A stretch of DNA of 8,964 nucleotides, from contig CALMDF010000001.1 of the NCBI GenBank assembly GCA_937864895.1, forward strand, positions 1-8,964. Reading direction: 5' to 3'. The position numbers and the translations under genes were made by a program. Positions within the stretch are counted from its first letter, which is position 1; the number at the start of each line of letters is the position of its first letter. Source of the stretch: an uncultured Holophagales bacterium (lineage in GTDB: Bacteria > Acidobacteriota > Thermoanaerobaculia > UBA5066). The notes under the pieces are model-generated. The model was not told where the DNA came from. It did no database searches and saw only the letters and a list, made by a program, of their open reading frames with translations. Positions 1 through 6,294 of this stretch are shown piece after piece.

Positions 1-1626
1 GCGCTCCTCGAGGACGCCGTCCCGCCGGCGCCGGCCCCCGAGCGCATCGTCGAGAAGGTCGTCGAGACGGTCACGGTCACGGTGCCCGGGCCCCCGGTGG
101 CGCCGGACTGGGGCCTCGTCAAGGGGTCGATCTCCGCGATCGAGAGCTCCCGGACGCAGGTGGACGTCCTGACGCGCTTCCTGACGGAGGCGCAGGTCCA
201 CTCCTCGCGCGCGGCGCTCCTCGTCCTCAGGAACGACAAGCTGACCGGCTGGAAGGCCCTCGGCTACGACGCTTCCGGCGGCCGGGACGACTCGATCAAG
301 GCCCTCGACCTCGCCGTGGGCGCCGACCCGTTCGTGGACGCCTGCCTGAAGGCCGAGAAGCCGATGCTCGCGGTGCCTCCCCCGGAAGGAGGCCCTCTCC
401 GGCGCGCCCTCGGCGGACAGGCCCCCGCGCGGACGCTCCTCGTTCCGATGGTGATCCGGGACCGGCTCGCCGGGCTCCTCTGCGCCGACGAGCTTCCCGG
501 GGAGGAGGGGCGCCTGAACGAGGCGGCCCTCGAGGTCCTGACCTTCGTCACCGGTCTCTCGGTCGACCTCCTGGCGGCGCGGAAGAAGATCCCGTCCCCC
601 GCCCTCACGCCGCGCGGCGAGGAGATCGCCCTCTTCAGCCCCGCCGAGCCCGCAAGTCCCGACGCCGCGTTCGCGCTCGACGACAACCCTTTCCCGGCGC
701 CCGCCGCGCCCCCGCCGCCGCCCCCGGTCCCGCCCCTCTCCTCGGCGCGGATCCCGATGCCGCCCCCCGCGCCGTCCCTCGAGCACCCGCCGCTCTCCGC
801 CTCGCTCCAGGCGCCGCCCGAAACCTCCCACGCGGGGCGGTCGCTCTTCGAGCAGACCGACCCGAGCGGCGCCCGCAAACCGCGCAAGATCACCGATGCC
901 GGCGAGGCCCTCCGGGCGCTCGAGGAGTCGGCCGCGGCCAAGAAGAAGGAGATCACCGGCGGGATCTCCGGCGCGGACCTGCTGACGACGTCGGGCGCCC
1001 GGGCCGCGGCCTCCCTGGGGCTCCCGGTCCCCGTGCGGACCCCGGCCCCGACCCCGGCCCCGCTCCCGGTTCCGCGGGCGGTTCCGGCCCCCGAACCGAC
1101 CCCCGAGCCGAGCTCCGAACCGCCCGCGAGCCGCGGCGACCTGACGATGGCCTTCGACCAGATCAAGGCTTCCGCCGTCGCGGCTCCCGAGGAGGCGGCC
1201 CCGGCGCCTCCCCCGAGCGTTCCTCAGCCGCCCGTCCCCGCCGCCGCGCCCGTGGCGCCCGCCCCGCCGGCTGCGCTGGAAGGGGGCGTGCCCGGCGGCG
1301 CCCCGCTCGCCCCGCCGCCCGGTTTCGTCCCGCGGTCGCGCGCCCTGCGCGGAGGCGACGATCCCCAGAGGGCCATCGACGACGCCAAGCGGATCGCCCG
1401 CCTTCTCGTCTCCGAGATCAAGCTCTACAACGAGCGGAAAGTCGCCGAGGGCCGGGCCGCGGGCGACCTCTACGAGCGGCTCCGGGACGACATCGAGCGG
1501 AGCCGGCAGGTCTACGTCGAGCGGACCCCGGAGTCCGTCCGCGCCAACGCCGATTTTTTCCACGAAGAGCTGATCCGCGTCCTCGCCGAGGGGAAGCCCG
1601 AAGCCCTGGGCCCGGTTCCGTCCTGA
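1..1626 (+). CDS. GAF-like domain protein with Pro/Ala linker and helical C-terminal domain (5' partial)
   Basis: The reading frame is open from base 1, so the gene starts upstream of the window. The GTG at 82 is probably internal, because codons 1-27 already read as protein (ERIVEKVVETVTVTV). Codons of about 36-195 have alternating helix and strand resembling a GAF sensor domain: a helix (VDVLTRFLTEAQ), strands AALLVLRND and TLLVPMVIRDRLAGLLCADE, and a closing helix. Codons of about 200-450 are a low-complexity Pro/Ala linker. Codons 453-541 form a charged helical tail (RIARLLVSEIKLYNERKVAEG ... FFHEELIRVLAEG), which I recall as a recurrent tail on acidobacterial signalling-type proteins. 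No catalytic residues are visible, so the function is unknown; a cytoplasmic sensor or adaptor is my inference. The TGA stop overlaps the presumed start of the lytic transglycosylase, which suggests coupled translation. The frame itself is certain; the GAF call is moderate because it rests on predicted fold alone. Confidence 0.85.
   Translation, partial: ALLEDAVPPAPAPERIVEKVVETVTVTVPGPPVAPDWGLVKGSISAIESSRTQVDVLTRFLTEAQVHSSRAALLVLRNDKLTGWKALGYDASGGRDDSIKALDLAVGADPFVDACLKAEKPMLAVPPPEGGPLRRALGGQAPARTLLVPMVIRDRLAGLLCADELPGEEGRLNEAALEVLTFVTGLSVDLLAARKKIPSPALTPRGEEIALFSPAEPASPDAAFALDDNPFPAPAAPPPPPPVPPLSSARIPMPPPAPSLEHPPLSASLQAPPETSHAGRSLFEQTDPSGARKPRKITDAGEALRALEESAAAKKKEITGGISGADLLTTSGARAAASLGLPVPVRTPAPTPAPLPVPRAVPAPEPTPEPSSEPPASRGDLTMAFDQIKASAVAAPEEAAPAPPPSVPQPPVPAAAPVAPAPPAALEGGVPGGAPLAPPPGFVPRSRALRGGDDPQRAIDDAKRIARLLVSEIKLYNERKVAEGRAAGDLYERLRDDIERSRQVYVERTPESVRANADFFHEELIRVLAEGKPEALGPVPS
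1039..1062 (+). repeat. 12-bp perfect tandem duplication in the linker
   Basis: ACCCCGGCCCCG occurs twice back to back (1039-1050 and 1051-1062). It encodes TPAP-TPAP inside the Pro/Ala linker of the GAF-like protein. The repeat keeps the frame and is probably a slippage product that changes linker length only. Confidence 0.85.
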
Positions 1627-3878
1627 CGTTTCGCCGGTTCGCCCCGTGTCTCCTCGCCGCGCTCCTCGCGGCGGGGGGGTGGGCCGCGCCTCCGCCGGCC
1701 CCGTCCCCCGAGGAAGCCCTGGCGGCGGCCCGGCTCGCCGCGCGAGAGGGCGCGGCCGACCCGTTCGCGAGCGCCCCTCGCGAGGGCGCCTTCGGCCCGA
1801 GGGTCTCCGTGGCCCGCGCCGTCGTCGCCTCCGAGGAGGGCGTGCCGCCCGCGCCGGACACGCTCCCCGAGGCCGTGAAGCTCGGCCTCCCCGACGTTCC
1901 GGCGTGGCTCGAGCTGAGCGCCGAGGCCGCCCGCCTCGCCCCCGGCAAGCCCGCGGGGGCCCTCGTCCCGCGCCTCCTCGCCTTCGGCCGCGACGCCCGG
2001 GCGGAGCCGTTCGCCCGCGCCGCGCTCCTCTCCGCCTCGCGCCTCGCGCGCACCGCGGTCGAACGAAAGACGGTCCGGGACGCCTGGGAGGCGTGGCAGC
2101 CGCGCTCTCCCGGCACGCCCCGCGCCCGGATCGCGGCCGCTCTCGGCCTGGCGCGCGCCGCGGCGACGCCCGCGGAGGCGACCGCGCGGATGGCCGCGCT
2201 CGTGCGCGACCTTCCCGGCGCCCCCGAAATCGCCCCGGACCTCTTCGAGCCGGCGGACCGGCAGCTCCTCTGGAAGACGGTCACGCGCCCGGGCTCCGAG
2301 CTCCGCCTCCTGCGCGCCACCGCCCTGGCGGACCGCCAGCCTTCCGCCGCCGCCGAGCTGGCGGCCCCGCTGGCGAAGGCGCCCGGGTACCGCCTCGAGG
2401 CGGCCGCGCTCCTCCTCGCCGGAGGGCGGCCGAAGGCCGCCCGGGACGCCCTCGTCCGTCCCCCCGCCCTCGCGGGGAGAGACGACGCCGAACGGCTCCG
2501 GATCGAGGCCCTTCTCCTCGCCGCCGACCTGAGGCTCCTCTCCGAGCCGGCGGCGAAGAAGCCCCCCCGGCGAAAGAGCCGCCAGAAAGCTCCCCGCCCC
2601 GCGCCGCCGGCGCCCGGAACGCCGCGCCCGGCCCCGGCCGAAGAGACGCTCGAGTCGTTCCGCGAGCTCGCGGCCCGCGCGGACTCCCTTCTCCGAAGGC
2701 CGCTCGCGGCCGCGGAACGACACAGGCTCCTCACGGAGACGATTCGCGTGGCCGCCCGGCTCGAGCTCGCCGAAGACGCCCTCCGGCACCTGCCGGCCCT
2801 CCTCGCGATCGACCCCTCGACGATTCTCGGCGCCGAGGACCTCTTCCGCTCGGCGTTCCTCCCGACCCTCTCCCGCTCGCCCGGGGCCCTCCAGGCTTCG
2901 GCCGCCGCCTTCCAGCGGCAGGCAGGCCTCTACCAGGACGTCGCCGTCCGGCGCCGCGCGACCTACTGGGCCGCCCGCACGCTCCAGTCGCTCGGCCGCG
3001 AGGCGGCGGCCCGGCCGCTCTATGCATCGCTCCTCGTGGCCGCGGTCCCCGACCTCTACGCCCGCTGGTCGGGCGCCCGCCTCGGCGTCCCCGTGACCGC
3101 GGCGGTGCTCGTCGACGGGCCCGGGCCGCCGACCCGCCACGCGCTCCTCCCCGGTTCCCCCTCCCTTCCGTCCCGCGAGCTCCTCGCCGTCGGCCTCGAC
3201 TCCCTCGCGGAGGACGTCGCGGAGACGGAGGGCTCGGCCGAGCCATTCTTCCTCGCGTCGTGCGCCGCCGAGCGGTACGAGTACCGCCGCGCGACGGCGA
3301 TCCTGAAGTCGCGCTGGCCCGAGCTCGGGACGCCCGACGAGGGGGCGCTTCCCCTCGCGGTGCGGCGCGCCTACTACCCCTCGCGGCGGGAGGAGCTCCT
3401 CGTCCGCGAGGCCACCGCGAACGGGATCCCGCCGGCGCTCGTCTACGGCCTCATCCGGCAGGAGAGCCTCTTCCAGACAGCGGCGCGGTCCGGCGCGGGA
3501 GCGACGGGGCTCATGCAGGTGATGCCGGGCACCGGCCGGTACCTCCTGCGCAAGGAGAACAGGCGGGGCCGGCCCGACCTCAGGGACCCCGAGGTGAACG
3601 TGAGGCTCGGGGCCCGCTACCTCGCGATGATGCTCCGCGAGTTCGACGGGGACCGGATCGCCGCGCTCGCCGCCTACAACGCGGGGCCGGGCCGACCGAG
3701 GCGCTGGAAGAAGCAGGCGCCCGGGCTCGCGGCCGACGAGTTCCTCGAGGCGATGCCCCTCTTCGAGCCGCGCGACTACGTGAAGCGGGTCCTCTTCTTC
3801 GAGGCGGCCTACGCCGTCCTCCACGGAATCCCGGTCGAGCCGCTCCCTTCCGGGCCGGTCCTCAGCGCGAAGCCCTGA
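1623..3878 (+). CDS. slt: Exported Slt-type soluble lytic murein transglycosylase
   Basis: This enzyme cleaves the MurNAc-GlcNAc bond of peptidoglycan to leave 1,6-anhydro ends, acting in the periplasm. Counted from the CTG at 1623 (751 residues), the C-terminal SLT domain spans about 590-735. It has the catalytic Glu614 in IRQESLF, then GLMQVMP (629-635), AYNAGP (684-689) and the closing DYVKRVL. The preceding ~500 residues are Ala/Leu/Arg-rich helical hairpins, like the superhelical U/L domains of Slt70 (E. coli mature form about 620 residues). A basic Pro-rich insert lies at 309-340. Start choice: the first ATG/GTG/TTG in frame is GTG 1809, but the frame upstream of it encodes a signal peptide (TFRRF, core APCLLAALLAAGG, likely cleavage after GWA). 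CTG 1623 overlaps the previous stop as CTGA. The family call is very sure; the exact start is moderate. The 3' end overlaps the convergent photolyase gene by 17 bp. Confidence 0.93.
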   Translation: MTFRRFAPCLLAALLAAGGWAAPPPAPSPEEALAAARLAAREGAADPFASAPREGAFGPRVSVARAVVASEEGVPPAPDTLPEAVKLGLPDVPAWLELSAEAARLAPGKPAGALVPRLLAFGRDARAEPFARAALLSASRLARTAVERKTVRDAWEAWQPRSPGTPRARIAAALGLARAAATPAEATARMAALVRDLPGAPEIAPDLFEPADRQLLWKTVTRPGSELRLLRATALADRQPSAAAELAAPLAKAPGYRLEAAALLLAGGRPKAARDALVRPPALAGRDDAERLRIEALLLAADLRLLSEPAAKKPPRRKSRQKAPRPAPPAPGTPRPAPAEETLESFRELAARADSLLRRPLAAAERHRLLTETIRVAARLELAEDALRHLPALLAIDPSTILGAEDLFRSAFLPTLSRSPGALQASAAAFQRQAGLYQDVAVRRRATYWAARTLQSLGREAAARPLYASLLVAAVPDLYARWSGARLGVPVTAAVLVDGPGPPTRHALLPGSPSLPSRELLAVGLDSLAEDVAETEGSAEPFFLASCAAERYEYRRATAILKSRWPELGTPDEGALPLAVRRAYYPSRREELLVREATANGIPPALVYGLIRQESLFQTAARSGAGATGLMQVMPGTGRYLLRKENRRGRPDLRDPEVNVRLGARYLAMMLREFDGDRIAALAAYNAGPGRPRRWKKQAPGLAADEFLEAMPLFEPRDYVKRVLFFEAAYAVLHGIPVEPLPSGPVLSAKP

Positions 3879-5286
3879 CGGCCGCGAACGCCGCCAGGGC
3901 CGCCGCGCGCGCCGCCGCGTGGTCGACGACCGGCGGGGGGTACCCGGCCGGCGGGGTCGCCGCCTTCCAGGGCGCGTGCAGGTCCTTCCCCGCGGTCTTC
4001 CACGCCGCGAGCTCGGAGACCCAGCGCCTCGCGTAAGCCCCGTCCGGGTCGTACCGCTCTCCCTGGAGGACCGGGTTGAAGATCCGGAAGAAGGGCTGCG
4101 CGTCCGTCCCGCACCCCGCGGACCACTGCCAGCCGCCGTTGTTCGAGGCGGGGTCGCCGTCGGCGAGGCGCTCCCGGAAGAGCGCCTCGCCGCGCCGCCA
4201 GTCGAGGAGGAGGTGTTTCGTCAGGAAGGAGGCGACGACCATCCGGACGCGGTTGTGCATCCAGCCCTCGTGAGCGAGCTGCCGCATTCCCGCGTCGACG
4301 ATCGGGTAACCGGTCCGTCCGTCGCGCCACGCCGCGAAGCGCTTCTCGGCCTCCTCTCCCGAGACCCACGGGAAGCGTTCGAACTCCGGGCGGAAGCTCT
4401 CCGAGAGGACCCGCGGGAACGACGCGAGGATCGAGGCGTAGAACTCCCGCCAGGCGAGCTCGCCGACGAACGCGTCGACGGACGCGCGCCCGGCGGCGTC
4501 GGACCCCTTCCAGACGTCGCGCGCCTCGGAGAGGAGGCGGCGGATGCCGACCGTCCCGAAGCGCAGGTGCGGCGAGAGGCGGGACGTTCCGGCGATGCCG
4601 GGAACGTCCCGCGCGCCGGCATAGGCCCGGAGGGCCCGCGCCCGGAAGGCGTCCCAGAGCCCGAGCCCCGCGCGCTCTCCGCCGGGAGGGTTCGCCGGGG
4701 CGCCCTTCTCGCGAAAGCCGCGAGGCCGCGACATCGGGATGGACGGGAAGGCCGGGTCGAGGACGGCGGGCGGGGTCGGGACGCGGACGGGGCCGGGGAC
4801 GGGCGCGGCCTTGTCCGCCTCGCGCCATCGGCGCGAGAAAGGCGTGTAGACCGTGAAGGGCTTTCCGGCCTCCGTGAGGAGCGAGGCCGGGGGGACGAGG
4901 TGGAGGTCGGGGAGGAGCCTGAGCCGGGTGCCCTGCCCCGAGAGCGCCGTCTCGACCTCGCGCGCCAGCTCCCGGCCGTGCGGCTCGTGGTCGAGGTGCG
5001 AGTAGACGGCGTCGGCGCCCGTTTCGCGGGCGAGCGAGGCGAGCGCCTCGCCCGCGGGGCCCTTCCGGAAGAGGAGCCGGGAGCCCTTCCCCGCGAGGCC
5101 CGCCTCCAGCTCCCCGAGGGAATCGGCGAGGAAACGGAGCCTCGGCGGCGAGATGTCCGCCGTCAGGTAGTGGTCGTCGAGGACGAAGACCGGGACGACG
5201 GAGTCGTGGCCGCGGAGAGCCGCGTCGAGCGGGACGTTGTCGTCGAGGCGGAGGTTCCTCCGGAACCAGACGATCGCCGGGGCCAT
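3862..5286 (-). CDS. phrB: Class I CPD photolyase (deoxyribodipyrimidine photo-lyase)
   Basis: A flavoenzyme that splits UV-induced cyclobutane pyrimidine dimers using blue light, in the cytoplasm. The 474 residues match the family length (E. coli 472). The N-terminal Rossmann antenna domain opens with IVWFRRNLRLDDN. The FAD-binding helical domain carries TSRLSPHLRFGT (234-245), WREFY (279-283), TGYPIVDAGMRQL (325-337), GWMHNRVRM and NNGGWQW (382-388). The electron-transfer tryptophans are all present: W307 (in RFPW), W363 (in LDWRRGE) and W386, matching E. coli W306, W359 and W382. W279 matches the lesion-binding W277. Asn382 at the flavin N5 position fits a repair enzyme rather than a signalling cryptochrome. 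The second antenna cofactor cannot be told from sequence. It starts 10 bp after the Fur-family gene with a GAGG motif four bases before ATG, so the two are probably co-transcribed. Confidence 0.96.
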   Translation of the reverse strand: MAPAIVWFRRNLRLDDNVPLDAALRGHDSVVPVFVLDDHYLTADISPPRLRFLADSLGELEAGLAGKGSRLLFRKGPAGEALASLARETGADAVYSHLDHEPHGRELAREVETALSGQGTRLRLLPDLHLVPPASLLTEAGKPFTVYTPFSRRWREADKAAPVPGPVRVPTPPAVLDPAFPSIPMSRPRGFREKGAPANPPGGERAGLGLWDAFRARALRAYAGARDVPGIAGTSRLSPHLRFGTVGIRRLLSEARDVWKGSDAAGRASVDAFVGELAWREFYASILASFPRVLSESFRPEFERFPWVSGEEAEKRFAAWRDGRTGYPIVDAGMRQLAHEGWMHNRVRMVVASFLTKHLLLDWRRGEALFRERLADGDPASNNGGWQWSAGCGTDAQPFFRIFNPVLQGERYDPDGAYARRWVSELAAWKTAGKDLHAPWKAATPPAGYPPPVVDHAAARAAALAAFAAVRASR

Positions 5287-5296
5287 GCGGCCTCGA

Positions 5297-5767
5297 CTAC
5301 GCCGGCGCCGCTCCCCGGGCCTTCGCCTCGCGGGCCTGGCACTCGGCGCAGACGCCGCGGATCTGGTGCGAGTGCGTCGTGGCGGCGAACCGGTACTTCC
5401 TGCAGACCGCTTCCTGCAGCTCCTCGATGCGCGGCTCGACGAACTCGATGACGGCGCCGCAGGAGGTGCAGATGAGGTGGTCGTGGTGCTCGCCGACGAG
5501 GAGCCGCTCGTAGCGGTACTTCTCGTCGTTCAGCCGGACCCGGGAGACGAGGCCGCAGTCGTAGAGGAGGTCGAGCGTCCGGTAGACCGTCGCCCGGCTG
5601 ACCTTCTTCCCCTTCCCCCGCAGCCGCACGACGAGGTCGTCGGCGTCGAAGTGGTGGTGGGTGGCGAAGATCTCCTCGAACAGCGCGGTCCGCTCACGGG
5701 TGGTCTTGAGACCGCGACGCCTCAGGAAGTCGGCGAAAAGTCGGCGTTCCTCGACGGTTTCCGTCAT
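5297..5767 (-). CDS. Fur-family metal-responsive transcriptional regulator
   Basis: A DNA-binding repressor of the Fur/PerR/Zur family. From ATG 5767 it has 156 residues, the usual size. The winged-helix domain (about 8-90) includes the recognition helix [18 protein letters not shown] (57-74). The dimerisation domain holds the structural zinc site C100-x2-C103 and C140-x2-C143. Likely regulatory-metal ligands are in THHHFD (36-41), GEHHDHLIC (92-100) and THSHQ (131-135). I cannot separate Fur from PerR or Zur; PerR would sense peroxide by oxidation of such histidines. Start choice: the frame extends 28 codons upstream to 5851, but that stretch is Gly/Pro-rich, covers the divergent regulatory region, and the family normally begins near [19 protein letters not shown]. 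No Shine-Dalgarno precedes ATG 5767, but a TATCGT -10 hexamer lies 7 bases upstream, suggesting a leaderless message. Probably operonic with the photolyase. Confidence 0.93.
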   Translation of the reverse strand: MTETVEERRLFADFLRRRGLKTTRERTALFEEIFATHHHFDADDLVVRLRGKGKKVSRATVYRTLDLLYDCGLVSRVRLNDEKYRYERLLVGEHHDHLICTSCGAVIEFVEPRIEELQEAVCRKYRFAATTHSHQIRGVCAECQAREAKARGAAPA

Positions 5768-5774
5768 GGCGGAG

Positions 5775-5803
5775 ACGATATCGCAACCTGCGCTCCGCCG
5801 GGA
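5775..5803 (-). promoter_or_regulatory. Candidate promoter of the fur-phrB unit, leaderless type
   Basis: On the minus strand TATCGT (5780 to 5775) lies seven bases before ATG 5767. A weak -35, TTCCCG (5803 to 5798), sits 17 bases further up. The implied transcription start falls at or next to the ATG. The 8-bp palindrome CGATATCG (5776-5783) overlaps the -10 box and could be an operator; this part is inference. Confidence 0.4.
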
Positions 5804-5807
5804 AGGC

Positions 5808-5830
5808 TCCCCCGGGGGGGTCCCGGGGGA
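5808..5830. promoter_or_regulatory. 9-bp inverted repeat between divergent fur and yjbQ
   Basis: TCCCCCGGG (5808-5816) and CCCGGGGGA (5822-5830) are perfect inverted copies around a 5-base spacer. The element lies just upstream of the candidate fur -35 and across the -35 position of the yjbQ promoter. It could be an operator shared by both genes or a structural hairpin. It is too GC-rich to resemble a classical Fur box. Confidence 0.5.
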
Positions 5831-5833
5831 CCC

Positions 5834-5862
5834 TAGAATCCCTCCCCGCACCGGAGGAGCCG
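5834..5862 (+). promoter_or_regulatory. yjbQ -10 box and ribosome binding site
   Basis: TAGAAT (5834-5839) matches the sigma-70 -10 consensus at five of six positions. No -35 match exists at the expected distance, which is occupied by the inverted repeat. GGAGGAG (5853-5859) lies three bases from ATG 5863 and is a strong Shine-Dalgarno that fixes the start. Confidence 0.55.
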
Positions 5863-6282
5863 ATGAAGTCGTACCGGAAAGAGCTGACCTTCCACCTCCC
5901 GAAGCGGATCGGCTTCGTGAACGTCACGGCGGAGGTCGAGGCGGCCGTCCGCGAGAGCGGCGTCGCCGAGGGGCTCTGCCTCGTGAACCCGATGCACATC
6001 ACGGCGTCCGTCTTCGTCAACGACGACGAGCGCGGGCTCCTGGCCGACTTCGAGCGCTTCTTCGAGGCGCTCGTCCCTCACGAGCCCGTCCGGTCGTGGA
6101 GGCACAACGACACGGGCGAGGAGAACGCCGACGCGCACGTGAAGCGCCAGCTCATGGGGCGCGAGGCCGTCCTCGCGATCACGGCCGGGAGGCTCGACCT
6201 CGGCCCCTGGGAGCAGGTCTTCTACGGCGAGTGGGACGGCCGGCGGCCGAAACGGGTCCTCGTCAAGATCATCGGGGAGTGA
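5863..6282 (+). CDS. yjbQ: YjbQ / UPF0047 family protein
   Basis: A small cytoplasmic protein of the UPF0047 family. Members have been reported to have weak thiamine-phosphate-synthase activity, but their physiological role is unsettled. The 139 residues are the normal family length. Family signatures in order are: the opening [31 protein letters not shown] (43-57), corresponding to the usual NPHTTA motif; [20 protein letters not shown] (80-99), with the conserved His and Asp residues; and [20 protein letters not shown] (106-125), the typical G-x-L-x-LG-x-W segment, followed by a basic strand ending in IIGE. The start is fixed by a GGAGGAG ribosome site. It diverges from the Fur-family gene and ends 12 bp from the tail of the aromatic fusion gene, with no room for a separate terminator. 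The family call is confident; no biochemical role is claimed. Confidence 0.94.
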   Translation: MKSYRKELTFHLPKRIGFVNVTAEVEAAVRESGVAEGLCLVNPMHITASVFVNDDERGLLADFERFFEALVPHEPVRSWRHNDTGEENADAHVKRQLMGREAVLAITAGRLDLGPWEQVFYGEWDGRRPKRVLVKIIGE

Positions 6283-6294
6283 GCGGGAGCCCCG

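Noticed and set aside
1512..3824. Long minus-strand open frame of 770 codons opposite the lytic transglycosylase
   Set aside because: It is an antisense shadow in GC-rich DNA: Arg/Gly/Glu-rich with no recognisable domain, and the opposite strand carries an unmistakable SLT enzyme.
1646..4036. Long plus-strand open frame of 796 codons in another frame over the transglycosylase
   Set aside because: The translation is almost wholly Arg/Pro/Gly-rich with no motif and runs across two real convergent genes.
5768..5851. Longer Fur-family start giving 28 extra residues
   Set aside because: The extension is Gly/Pro/Arg-rich, lies over the palindrome and promoter region, and is not part of the normal Fur fold.
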